Source of the DNA: Porticoccaceae bacterium
GTDB taxonomy: Bacteria > Pseudomonadota > Gammaproteobacteria > Pseudomonadales > Porticoccaceae
Direction of reading: 5' to 3'
DNA: 14,827 nucleotides
Assembly: GCA_003448675.1 (NCBI GenBank)
Contig: DLXZ01000185.1
Span: forward strand, 208 to 15,034
Numbering within the stretch: position 1 is the stretch's first letter; the number at the start of each line of letters is the position of its first letter. This document shows positions 7,591-14,675 of this stretch, in pieces. The position numbers and the translations under genes were made by a program. The notes beneath the pieces are model-generated. The model ran no database searches, had not been told where the DNA came from, and saw only the letters and a program-made list of their open reading frames with translations.

Positions 7591-8802
7591 CTAAGCGGAA
7601 GCGGCGACGACACCGGCATCATGCAGCTTGCCGATTTCGATGCTGCTCATGCCCAGATCCTGAGCAAGAATTTCATCGGTATGCTGGCCAACGGCGGGGG
7701 CCGGACGGGCCGCCTGGCGCTCAAAACCGCTGAATTGCAGGGGACTGCTGGGCGTCAGGTAGGAGCCAATGCCCGGCTGCTCGACCATCTGGAACAGCGG
7801 GTTATCTTCCGAACATTCGGGATCGCTGGCCACCAGCTCGGCTACGCTTTGATACTTACCCCAGCAGACACCATTGGCATCGAGAGCCTCCACTACCTGC
7901 TTATAGCTCCGCTGCGCGAACCAGGGCTTTAGTAGCTCGGTAATCCGTTCCCGTGCATGGAAGCGATTGCCCTCCCGGCGCAGGTCCAGTTGCAGTTGCT
8001 CGCCCAAGGCATCAAAAGCCTCCTCCAGACCAGTGGCCTTAACAATGCCTCGCCACTGATTGCCAGTGAGGCCGACAATCATTACCCGGCGTTGATCAGC
8101 CGTCAAAAAATCCTTGCCATAGGCGCCATAGAGGTAATTGCCGTAGCTATCCCGCTCCACTTCGTTGACCTGGGCCTCGGCGATAAAACCCAGGTTGCCC
8201 AAGGTCGCCAGCGCCACGTCGGCAAGGGCCAACTTGATCATCTGGCCTTCGCCGGTAATGCGCCGATGGCGTTCGGCTGCTAGCAGGCCCAAAGCCAGGG
8301 TCTGACCGGTAATCAGATCCCAGGCCGCCAGCACATGATTAGCTGGCTGCTCGACGCTGCCAGTGATAAAGGGCAGGCCCATTTCCGGGTTGACGGTGTA
8401 GTCCACCGCCGAGCCGCCGTGGCGATCACCGGTCAGATTCATGAAAATGAGATCGGCACGATGCTGGCGCAGTTTCTCGTCGCTAAGCCAGCCGCGGGCA
8501 GGAAAGTTAGTGAGAAAGATACCGGCATCATCGCCGGGGGCGCTGATCAGGCGGGTGAGAATCTCCTGCCCCTCGGGCTTGCGGAAATCCACCGCAATGG
8601 AGCGTTTGCCTTTGTTAAGCCCGGCCCAGAACAGGCTCTGGTTATTTTTATCCACTGGCCAGCGGCGGTAATCCAGACCGCCTCCGATGAGATCAAAACG
8701 AATCACATCGGCGCCCAACTGGGCCAGGGTCATGGCCCCGGATGGGGCGGCAATAAAAGCCGCACCCTCCACCACCCGCATACCAGAGAGAATATTGTCC
8801 AC
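7591..8802 (-). CDS. Family III CoA-transferase, mesaconyl-CoA C1-C4 transferase (Mct)-like (403 aa)
   Basis: A CaiB/BaiF family III CoA-transferase. From memory it is strikingly like 2-methylfumaryl-CoA isomerase (Mct) of the Chloroflexus 3-hydroxypropionate bicycle along its whole length. Examples are RVVEGAAFIAAPSGAMTLAQ (9-28), FWAGLNKGKRSIA (58-70), VDYTVNPEMGLPF (133-145), GNYLYGAYGKDF (221-232) and MVEQPGIGSYL (339-349). The expected catalytic Asp is Asp162 in AAWDLITGQ. Mct moves CoA within one molecule, from C1 to C4 of mesaconate. Here the substrate could be another substituted fumarate or an intermolecular donor-acceptor pair. Translation starts at a GTG (8802) with AGGGG upstream and no alternative ATG. 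It lies 57 bases after the SDR gene and is the last of five closely spaced genes. The rest of the bicycle is not in the window, so a catabolic role is more likely than CO2 fixation. Confidence 0.92.
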   Translation of the reverse strand: MDNILSGMRVVEGAAFIAAPSGAMTLAQLGADVIRFDLIGGGLDYRRWPVDKNNQSLFWAGLNKGKRSIAVDFRKPEGQEILTRLISAPGDDAGIFLTNFPARGWLSDEKLRQHRADLIFMNLTGDRHGGSAVDYTVNPEMGLPFITGSVEQPANHVLAAWDLITGQTLALGLLAAERHRRITGEGQMIKLALADVALATLGNLGFIAEAQVNEVERDSYGNYLYGAYGKDFLTADQRRVMIVGLTGNQWRGIVKATGLEEAFDALGEQLQLDLRREGNRFHARERITELLKPWFAQRSYKQVVEALDANGVCWGKYQSVAELVASDPECSEDNPLFQMVEQPGIGSYLTPSSPLQFSGFERQAARPAPAVGQHTDEILAQDLGMSSIEIGKLHDAGVVAASA

Positions 8803-8859
8803 GGATTCAGCGCCCCTAAATCGCTACACCAACGGGAGCAGTTGGCCCGCTAAGGGTCA

Positions 8860-9753
8860 TCAAACCGGGTCCCAGGTAAAGATGTCCTGGGAACGGTCCA
8901 GGGCATAGAAGTGGCTTTCCAGCTGGGGCATGGCGGTTTCAAAAATGCTGTCGATGGTCCAACCTTCACCGCAGTGGGTGGAGCGCAGCGGTCGCGACTG
9001 ACTCATCAGAAAGATTTCATTCATGCGCACGGCAAAGATCTGACCGGTAATATGGGCGGCTTTATCACTACACAGCGCCGCCACCACGATGCCGACTTTC
9101 TCCGGCACCATCTTTTTGAGCTTTTCCACACGGGCGACCTGGTCGGGGGTCTCGGCGGGAATGCTCGCCGTCATCCGGCTCCAGGCAAATGGCGCGATGC
9201 AGTTCGAGCGCACGTTGTAGCGCTGCATATCCAGCGCGATGGATTTGGACAGCGCGGCAATACCGGCCTTGGCGGCGGAATAATTCGCCTGTCCGAAGTT
9301 ACCAATCAGGCCCGAGGTGGAAGTCATGTGCACACAAACACCCTCTTCCTGATTTCGGAAATGAGTGGCCGCCGCGCGGCTGACATTAAAGCTGCCTTTA
9401 AGGTGCACATTGATGACCTGATCCCAGTCATCCTGGGTCATCTTGTGGAAGATGACATCGCGCAGGTTACCGGCGTTATTGACCACGCCACTGATCTTAC
9501 CGAAATGATCAACGGCCTGGGTAACCATATTATTAGCCCCTTCCCAATCGCCGACGCTATCGGTATTGGCAATGGCGTCGGAACCGAGGGCCTTGATTTC
9601 CGCGACCACTTCCGCCGCAACTTCCGCATCGAGATCGTTAACCACAACACTGCCGCCAGCTTTGGCTATTTCCAGCGCGATAGTGCGGCCAATACCCCGA
9701 CCGGAACCGGTCACAACAAAGGATTTGTTAGCCAGATGCTTGGTTTCGCTCAT
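8860..9753 (-). CDS. SDR-family 3-hydroxyacyl-CoA dehydrogenase-like oxidoreductase (297 aa)
   Basis: A classical short-chain dehydrogenase: cofactor motif TGSGRGIG (15-22), NNAG (92-95), Asn115, Ser145, Tyr158 and Lys162 in YSAAK. Asp40 after the second strand (VVVND) favours NAD over NADP. The length exceeds the usual 250 residues because of a C-terminal tail with VRMNEIF (242-248), GEGWT and a final WDPV. This resembles the 17-beta-HSD4 / multifunctional-enzyme-type subgroup that oxidises 3-hydroxyacyl-CoA thioesters. AGAGGGA precedes the ATG by about seven bases. It sits between the Mcd-like dehydrogenase (94-base gap) and the CoA-transferase (57-base gap), where a beta-oxidation-like cycle would need its third step. 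The substrate is inferred from context, not seen. Confidence 0.92.
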   Translation of the reverse strand: MSETKHLANKSFVVTGSGRGIGRTIALEIAKAGGSVVVNDLDAEVAAEVVAEIKALGSDAIANTDSVGDWEGANNMVTQAVDHFGKISGVVNNAGNLRDVIFHKMTQDDWDQVINVHLKGSFNVSRAAATHFRNQEEGVCVHMTSTSGLIGNFGQANYSAAKAGIAALSKSIALDMQRYNVRSNCIAPFAWSRMTASIPAETPDQVARVEKLKKMVPEKVGIVVAALCSDKAAHITGQIFAVRMNEIFLMSQSRPLRSTHCGEGWTIDSIFETAMPQLESHFYALDRSQDIFTWDPV

Positions 9754-9847
9754 TCTTGATTCCCTCTCGTAATGCGTCTCTTGGACTTATTTAACCTGTG
9801 TAACCCTGACCCTTACAGCCAGCAAGGGGCGGGTAAGATTTTGCGGC

Positions 9848-11569
9848 TCATGCGGCCGCTTCGGACTTGCCTTCCACCGCCTTTTTGCCAGTCGCATTGG
9901 CAATCAACTCTCGGGAGATGACTTTCAGAGCCAACGTTTCTTCCGCGCCTTCAAAGATGGACAACACACGGGCATCGACAAAGTAACGGCTTACCGGCAC
10001 TTCCTCGGCGTAACCCATACCGCCATGTATCTGAAGCGCCTCGCGAGTCACCCACTCAGCTGCGCGACAGGCAAACAGCTTCACCAGGCTGGCTTCCATC
10101 TGACCACCGCCGGCATCCACCTGCCGGGCAACCGCGTAACTGAACTGACGGGATGCCAGCAGCGTAGCGATCATACGACTGAATTTAACCAGGGTGAGCT
10201 GGTAATCGGCCACTGCATGGGCGAACACCTTGCGCTCCTTGGCATAGCCAATGGCCTGCTCACAGGCGGCCTGCATAATGCCGGCAGCTCGGGCGGAGGT
10301 CTGCATACGCCCCCCTGTGAGGCCCATCATGGCGTAATAGAAACCTTTACCCACACCGGCTTCGCCACCAACGACATTGGCGTCGGAGACGAAGTAGTTC
10401 TCGAAAAACACATCGAAAGAGTGCATACCCCGATAACCCAGTGTCGGGATCGCCTTACCGGTTAACTTACCACCCCCCTGGCTGTCATCCTGTTGCACAA
10501 TGAACTCATGACCTTCGGTGCGGGGTTTTTCCACCAGGAAAAAGCTCAGGCCCTTGTAGCCGTCCTTTTCCTCACCGGTACGAGCGAGGGTCAACAATAC
10601 CGAGGCGCTACCGGCAAAGGTACACCAGGTTTTACTGCCATTGAGCAGCCAGCCGCCTTCGGTAGGCGTGGCTTTTAATTTGGCCGAGGCGAGATCCGAA
10701 CCATAATCCGGCTCCGTGAGGGCAATACCCACCAGCGTTTCCCCGCTTGCCACGCGAGGCAGCCATTGACTCTTCTGATCTTCGGTACCGCCGTTAAGCA
10801 CGGCGCGGGCGAGAATTTCCGGTCGGGTAATCAAGCTGCCGGCAGCACCCAGTGAGCCACGGGACAGCTCCTCGGTGACCAGAATCATATACAGACTGTC
10901 ATCACCACTGTCCGGTTGCAGGCCTTCATAGCGTTCGGGGATGGAAATACCGAAGCAGCCCATTTCCCGTAGCGGTTGCAGGATTGCCTCTGGCACATCC
11001 AGGTCCTGCCGATGAATCTCCTCGGCCAGGGGCATCACCACATCACTGGCAAAACGCCGGAAGGTATCGCGAATAATCAGTTTTTCTTCATCCAGATTAG
11101 CGGGTAGAAAATCTCCTTCCCGCTCAATCAGGGCCTTGCCCAAGGCCGCCATCCGCGCGCTGGACAGATAAAAAGCGGCGAGACCACCGGCTTCGCTTTG
11201 CTCCATCGCCTCGGCGATGTCCCGACGACTCAAACCGTAATCCGCGGGCCGGCTGGACAGGCGTCCAACAATGGTATTGATGGCTTCACTGACAAACTGA
11301 CAGGCGACCCAGACCGCCAGGACATCCTGTTCCATCACCTGCTCAGCGTAGTCAAGCAGATTCCGGGAAGCCCGCTGCTCGGCCACGCAGAAGGAAATAT
11401 CGTAGCTGACCAGCTGCTGCTCATCGAGAACTGCCGGCGACAGACGACCCTCGACGGAACAAACTTTGTTGAGATGGGCCAGCGCCCCGTCCACCAGGGG
11501 ACTGACCGCTGCCAGGGAAGCGCGGGCCAGCGCCAGTTCAGAAGCCGGGGACTCGGAAACAAACTCCAT
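9848..11569 (-). CDS. Long acyl-CoA dehydrogenase resembling methylsuccinyl-CoA dehydrogenase (Mcd-like, 573 aa)
   Basis: An acyl-CoA dehydrogenase with an N-terminal helical extension of about 155 residues, giving 573 residues against the usual 380. That extension (for example VEGRLSPAVLDEQQLVSYD, residues 39-57) and the core (LTEPDYGSDLAS, LNGSKTWCTFAG, LGYRGMHSF, LQIHGGMGY) recall Mcd of the ethylmalonyl-CoA pathway. Mcd oxidises (2S)-methylsuccinyl-CoA to mesaconyl-C1-CoA. The canonical C-terminal base is present: Glu540 in SIFEGA. I start at the ATG 11569, where AAGGTGA lies five bases upstream; the TTG one codon earlier is less likely. A Mct-like CoA-transferase, whose classical substrate is the product of Mcd, is encoded two genes downstream. 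Other ethylmalonyl-CoA pathway genes are absent, so a different 2-substituted succinyl-CoA, or an unrelated acyl-CoA, is possible. Confidence 0.9.
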   Translation of the reverse strand: MEFVSESPASELALARASLAAVSPLVDGALAHLNKVCSVEGRLSPAVLDEQQLVSYDISFCVAEQRASRNLLDYAEQVMEQDVLAVWVACQFVSEAINTIVGRLSSRPADYGLSRRDIAEAMEQSEAGGLAAFYLSSARMAALGKALIEREGDFLPANLDEEKLIIRDTFRRFASDVVMPLAEEIHRQDLDVPEAILQPLREMGCFGISIPERYEGLQPDSGDDSLYMILVTEELSRGSLGAAGSLITRPEILARAVLNGGTEDQKSQWLPRVASGETLVGIALTEPDYGSDLASAKLKATPTEGGWLLNGSKTWCTFAGSASVLLTLARTGEEKDGYKGLSFFLVEKPRTEGHEFIVQQDDSQGGGKLTGKAIPTLGYRGMHSFDVFFENYFVSDANVVGGEAGVGKGFYYAMMGLTGGRMQTSARAAGIMQAACEQAIGYAKERKVFAHAVADYQLTLVKFSRMIATLLASRQFSYAVARQVDAGGGQMEASLVKLFACRAAEWVTREALQIHGGMGYAEEVPVSRYFVDARVLSIFEGAEETLALKVISRELIANATGKKAVEGKSEAAA

Positions 11570-11626
11570 CAAATCACCTTTGCCTGGATTGGAAATTTCT
11601 GTCGGGCGAAGCCAGTCACAACGCTA

Positions 11627-12829
11627 TCAAGCGTCGTATTGACCGATAATCGCTACACTGACCACGTTCTGGTGAGGGAAGCCACCGAGATTATGGGTCA
11701 GGCCCAATTTGGGGTCCGCCAACTGACGTTCCCCGGCACGACCGCCCAACTGCAAATACATCTCGTAGAGCATCCGCAAACCGGAAGCCCCAATGGGGTG
11801 GCCGAAGCATTTCAGGCCTCCATCAATCTGGCAGGGCACTTCGCCATCGGCATCGAACACCCCGTCGAGTACATCCTTCACCGCGCCACCATCCTCGGAA
11901 AGACCCAGGTCTTCCATAGTCACCAGCTCAGTGACAGAGAAGCAGTCGTGCACCTCGGTCATGCTGATTTCCTTGCGCGGGTTTTTAACGCCGGCTTCCT
12001 CGTAGGCCCGCTTGGCAGCGATACGGGTCGTGGCCACGTAGGAGCCGTCCCAGTTATCGAAGCCGCCCTCTTCGCCGTTGGAGGCACATAATTGCAGCGC
12101 CTTGACGCTAATGAGGTTTTCCTTGCCCAGGGATTTCGCGATTTCCGGTGTGGTGACAATGGCGCAGGCAGCGCCATCGCTGACGCCACAACAATCGAAC
12201 AAGCCAATGGGCTCGGCGATCATCGGCGCATTCAGGGCCTGCTCTGGGGTAATAGCTCGCTGCAAATGAGCCTTGGGGTTTTTGGCGCCGTTGGCGTGGC
12301 TCTTCACCGACACGTGGGCCATGGCGCGCTTGAGGTCTTCCTTATTCGTGCCGTATTTGGCCCGGTAGCCAGCGGCCAGTTGGGCGAACATGCCCGGCGC
12401 CGACAAATTCGGGTAGTACATATCGTTGCTAACACCACGCGAGCGCTGGGGCAAACCACCGTAGCCGGTGTCCTTGAGCTTTTCAAAACCCATGGCCAGT
12501 GCAATATCGCAGGCCCCCGAAGCCACCGCGTAAGTGGCGGCACGGAAGGCCTCGGTCCCACTGGCGCAGTAGTTTTCCAGACGGGTGACCGGAATATAGG
12601 GCAGACGCAGGGCCATACTCAGTGGCATGGCGCCGGGGCCGACGCTGAAGGCATCGATGCCGGTGGACTGCCAGGCCGCCTCGATCTGATTCTTCTCAAT
12701 ACCGGCATCGGCAATGCATTCTTCAAAGGCTTCGGCCATGAGATCGGCCGGTTCGCATTCCCACCGCTCACCGAATTTACTGCAACCGGCGCCCAAAATG
12801 ACTACTTTGTCTCTGATTCCTCTGGCCAT
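11627..12829 (-). CDS. Thiolase-like protein, SCP-x/acetyl-CoA acetyltransferase type (400 aa)
   Basis: A thiolase-superfamily protein of the lipid-transfer/SCP-x-like and archaeal-type acetyl-CoA acetyltransferase branch. The nucleophile is Cys88 in NYCASGTEA. Other conserved elements are VHDCFSVTE with His294, GGLKCFGHPIGASG with His344, and HNLGG (379-383) near the end. It should cleave (or form) a 3-oxoacyl-CoA, or act as a retro-aldolase like Ltp2 of steroid catabolism. The branch often needs a DUF35 zinc-ribbon/OB-fold partner, and the gene directly upstream (47 bases away) encodes just such a domain fused to an HMG-CoA-synthase-like fold. GGAGG seven bases before the ATG supports the start. 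Which activity it has cannot be settled from sequence. The intact Cys and both His favour true thiolysis over retro-aldol cleavage, but only moderately. Confidence 0.93.
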   Translation of the reverse strand: MARGIRDKVVILGAGCSKFGERWECEPADLMAEAFEECIADAGIEKNQIEAAWQSTGIDAFSVGPGAMPLSMALRLPYIPVTRLENYCASGTEAFRAATYAVASGACDIALAMGFEKLKDTGYGGLPQRSRGVSNDMYYPNLSAPGMFAQLAAGYRAKYGTNKEDLKRAMAHVSVKSHANGAKNPKAHLQRAITPEQALNAPMIAEPIGLFDCCGVSDGAACAIVTTPEIAKSLGKENLISVKALQLCASNGEEGGFDNWDGSYVATTRIAAKRAYEEAGVKNPRKEISMTEVHDCFSVTELVTMEDLGLSEDGGAVKDVLDGVFDADGEVPCQIDGGLKCFGHPIGASGLRMLYEMYLQLGGRAGERQLADPKLGLTHNLGGFPHQNVVSVAIIGQYDA

Positions 12830-12876
12830 GTTAATGCCTCCTCTCAGTTACGCTGCTGTGGTCGGTTTTCACCCGC

Positions 12877-14325
12877 TTAAGCGACCGGTTTGGCTTTCCA
12901 GAAATATTTGCGAAAGCCACGCTGACTATCTATCTGTTTAATACGGAAATGCACTGTAACCTCGGTGCCGGTATCAAAGGTGTCCGGGTTCACCTCGGTC
13001 ATGTCCATCATAATGCGACCGCCACCATCGAACTTCACCAAACCAAAATAGGCCGGCGGGTTAAAATCGAAGGTCAGCCGGTCAGCCGTCCAGGTGGCGA
13101 TTTGTCCCCTGGCGCCCGCCATCGGGTGATCCACCTGGGTATTGTAGGCCCCGCACTCGGGATTAACACAGTAATTGTGCTTGGGCATTTGCACGGTATG
13201 ACACTCGGTGCACTGCCCACCGATGAAGCTGTTGACCAGTCCGCGGTTGCGGTACATGGCCGATAAAAATGCGGTCTTGTCGGTTTCGGAGCGCTTGCCC
13301 AGTTCTTTGACCAGGAGATCATTGAAAGACTGGAACTTGTTGTAGTTCTCTTCCGCCACACCGTTGTCGAGGTAACCGGAAACACCCATCTCGGGCTTAC
13401 TCGCTTTAATGGCATCGGTAGCTCGAAACAACAGGGCGTCGCAGCCCTGACCAAATCCGCTTACCAGAATCAGATCACCGGACTCGGCCTGTTCCAGACG
13501 GTGGGCCAGCAGCAACAGCGGCTGTGCGGCGCCGGCAATACCCGCCGACTGCAGCAGGTTATCAGCAACGGCTTCATCCGCGATACCTAAGCGTTTGGCC
13601 ACGGCGCCAGGCACACGGCCCTGGTCAGTTGGTAAAATAAAATGCTTGATGGCGGAGGCCTCGACACCGGCTTTGGACAGTAAACCCTGCACCGCCCTGC
13701 GCAGAATCCCCATGTAGCCCACGTCGCGCACCCAGCGCTCTTCCCAGCCGTAATCCGCCACCGCGCCCTCAGCCCGGTAATGGTCGACCATATCGGTAGC
13801 CTGGGTAAAACTGCACACCAGTTCGGCGATGACATTATCCTTCCCAACCGCGATAGCCGCGGCGCCATCTCCGTAGAGCATTTCCTCCCGCGAGGAACAT
13901 TTGGTGTGGCGGTGTTCGGAAGCGACCACCACCGCATCACCGTGACCCGCGGCGGCCACATCCAGGGCCGAGAGCAAGGCGGAAGTCGCAGCCCGCTGGG
14001 ACGAAGTCACATCCATGGTGCGCATATCTTCGGTTTTTAGATTGAGGGCTTCGGCAACGATGACCGAATGCTGGCGGTCGGCGAAAGGCAGGCTGGTTGA
14101 AGCCAGGTATAACGCGGCGGGTGTCTGGCCTGGAGCCCTGCCCATGCAATCGGCGTAGGCTTCGGTGGCCATGGTTACGGCGTCCTCGTCCCAGTTACAC
14201 ATCGCCTTTTCGCCCTTGGCCAGACCGGCCAGGCCTGAATCAAACCAGGCATTGGCATCGGCGATCACTTGCTTTTGCAATCGCAGGCGCGGGAAGTAGG
14301 CGCCGTACGCTGTAATTCCAACCAT
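12877..14325 (-). CDS. HMG-CoA-synthase-like/DUF35 (zinc ribbon-OB fold) fusion protein (482 aa)
   Basis: Residues 1 to about 300 form a thiolase-fold HMG-CoA-synthase/KAS III-like domain (MVGITAYGAYFPRLRL, LASTSLPFADRQ, YGDGAAAIAVG, WEERWVRDVGY). Residues 369-395 are a zinc ribbon with Cys372, Cys375, Cys386 and Cys391, followed by an OB fold (about 400-465), together DUF35. By my alignment the catalytic Glu, Cys and His of HMG-CoA synthase are Thr77, Gln110 (SSQRAATSA) and Pro232, so this domain is probably not a synthase. I recall SQR at this site in homologues, suggesting a family trait. In archaea thiolase, HMG-CoA synthase and DUF35 form one complex. Here a scaffold or CoA-binding partner for the neighbouring thiolase is the likely role. 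I reject the upstream ATG at 14412: its 29 extra residues look non-conserved, and AGGAAAG precedes 14325. Confidence 0.9.
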   Translation of the reverse strand: MVGITAYGAYFPRLRLQKQVIADANAWFDSGLAGLAKGEKAMCNWDEDAVTMATEAYADCMGRAPGQTPAALYLASTSLPFADRQHSVIVAEALNLKTEDMRTMDVTSSQRAATSALLSALDVAAAGHGDAVVVASEHRHTKCSSREEMLYGDGAAAIAVGKDNVIAELVCSFTQATDMVDHYRAEGAVADYGWEERWVRDVGYMGILRRAVQGLLSKAGVEASAIKHFILPTDQGRVPGAVAKRLGIADEAVADNLLQSAGIAGAAQPLLLLAHRLEQAESGDLILVSGFGQGCDALLFRATDAIKASKPEMGVSGYLDNGVAEENYNKFQSFNDLLVKELGKRSETDKTAFLSAMYRNRGLVNSFIGGQCTECHTVQMPKHNYCVNPECGAYNTQVDHPMAGARGQIATWTADRLTFDFNPPAYFGLVKFDGGGRIMMDMTEVNPDTFDTGTEVTVHFRIKQIDSQRGFRKYFWKAKPVA

Positions 14326-14411
14326 AATCTTTCCTGTCTTACTATTAGATGAATCCGGCCGCGGGGACGAGTTTCCAACACCAGCAAACGCTGCCAAGAA
14401 ACCGTAAACCA

Positions 14412-14440
14412 TAAATACCGGGCGGCCATTCTACTGCCAA
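14412..14440 (-). promoter_or_regulatory. Candidate sigma-70 promoter of the minus-strand catabolic cluster
   Basis: Read on the minus strand, TTGGCA (14440-14435; five of six matches to the -35 consensus) is followed after exactly 17 bases by TATTTA (14417-14412; a weak three-of-six -10). It would place the start about 80 bases upstream of the HMG-CoA-synthase-like gene. The -10 match is poor, so this is only a candidate. Confidence 0.35.
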
Positions 14441-14516
14441 GAGGAGGTTTAGACAAAGAAGCGCCGGCGGTCCCAAGTTCGAGTAACTAATCGCTGGGGT
14501 GTCAGCCCCATTCATG

Positions 14517-14522
14517 TATAAT
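14517..14522 (+). promoter_or_regulatory. Consensus -10 box for rhlE
   Basis: A perfect TATAAT stands 153 bases before the rhlE start codon and would give a start near 14529. No good -35 hexamer lies 16-18 bases upstream; that place is occupied by the palindrome TGGGG-n6-CCCCA, so an activator or a weak -35 is possible. The resulting leader would be about 147 bases. Confidence 0.55.
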
Positions 14523-14539
14523 GCCGCACTCAACCCCCC

Positions 14540-14567
14540 GGTGCGCGCTGGTCCGCACCCGTTTTTT
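14540..14567 (+). terminator. Hairpin plus T-run in the rhlE leader (possible attenuator)
   Basis: GGTGCG (14540-14545) pairs with CGCACC (14554-14559) around an 8-nt loop and is followed after two bases by six T residues (14562-14567). It begins only about 11 bases after the predicted rhlE transcription start. The stem is short, so this could be a weak attenuator or pause site, and alternatively just a leader stem-loop. Confidence 0.45.
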
Positions 14568-14619
14568 ACGCGGTAATCCTTTCCGGTTCACCCCGAAGTA
14601 AACAAATCAATACGTTTTT

Positions 14620-14652
14620 GCCTGGACCTTCCCACGCCTTGCGTGGACAGGC
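14620..14652 (+). promoter_or_regulatory. Stem-loop in the rhlE 5' untranslated region
   Basis: An inner perfect stem CCACGC/GCGTGG (14632-14637, 14641-14646) with a three-base loop is enclosed by GCCTG/CAGGC (14620-14624, 14648-14652). It ends about seven bases before the GGAG (14660-14663) that is the only Shine-Dalgarno-like sequence, so it might affect ribosome access. Confidence 0.4.
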
Positions 14653-14675
14653 CGATTCCGGAGTTTTTCTAAAAC

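Larger units (their letters stand above)
14326..14675. other. 350-base intergenic region between divergent cluster and rhlE
   Basis: No gene is supported here. It holds candidate promoters in both directions (listed separately), a short palindrome TGGGG-n6-CCCCA (14495-14510) close to the expected -35 position of the rhlE promoter, and two copies of CTGCCAAGA (14391-14399 and 14434-14442) offset by 43 bases. Two stem-loops lie in the rhlE leader. Confidence 0.6.

Noticed and set aside
8911..9759. Long open frame on the plus strand opposite the SDR gene (also 12092-12880, 11198-12091, 4090-4773, 5266-5949 and 1538-2140 opposite other genes)
   Set aside because: These are antisense shadows of GC-rich, clearly conserved minus-strand genes. 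Their translations show no recognisable domain, and they lack plausible ribosome binding sites.
7591..11569. A 3-hydroxypropionate bicycle or complete ethylmalonyl-CoA pathway, suggested by Mct-like and Mcd-like genes
   Set aside because: No mesaconyl-CoA hydratase, citramalyl/malyl-CoA lyase, crotonyl-CoA carboxylase/reductase or ethylmalonyl-CoA mutase is visible. The neighbours are catabolic acyl-CoA enzymes.
7591..14325. A true anaerobic benzylsuccinate (toluene) operon
   Set aside because: Only the functional parts list matches. The CoA-transferase is one chain resembling Mct rather than a BbsE/BbsF pair, there is one SDR gene not two, and there is no glycyl-radical enzyme or hydratase.
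1232..14325. Steroid catabolism cluster, suggested by FadE26-like dehydrogenase, SDR and thiolase/DUF35 pairing
   Set aside because: No ring-degradation or steroid-specific genes are present, and Mcd-like and Mct-like enzymes are not part of known side-chain degradation. It remains possible only as a distant side-chain variant.
14326..14412. Upstream ATG extending the HMG-CoA-synthase-like protein by 29 residues
   Set aside because: The extra residues look like translated leader, and it would start inside the candidate -10 region. MVGITAYGAYFPR at 14325 has its own AGGAAAG site and is the natural family start.
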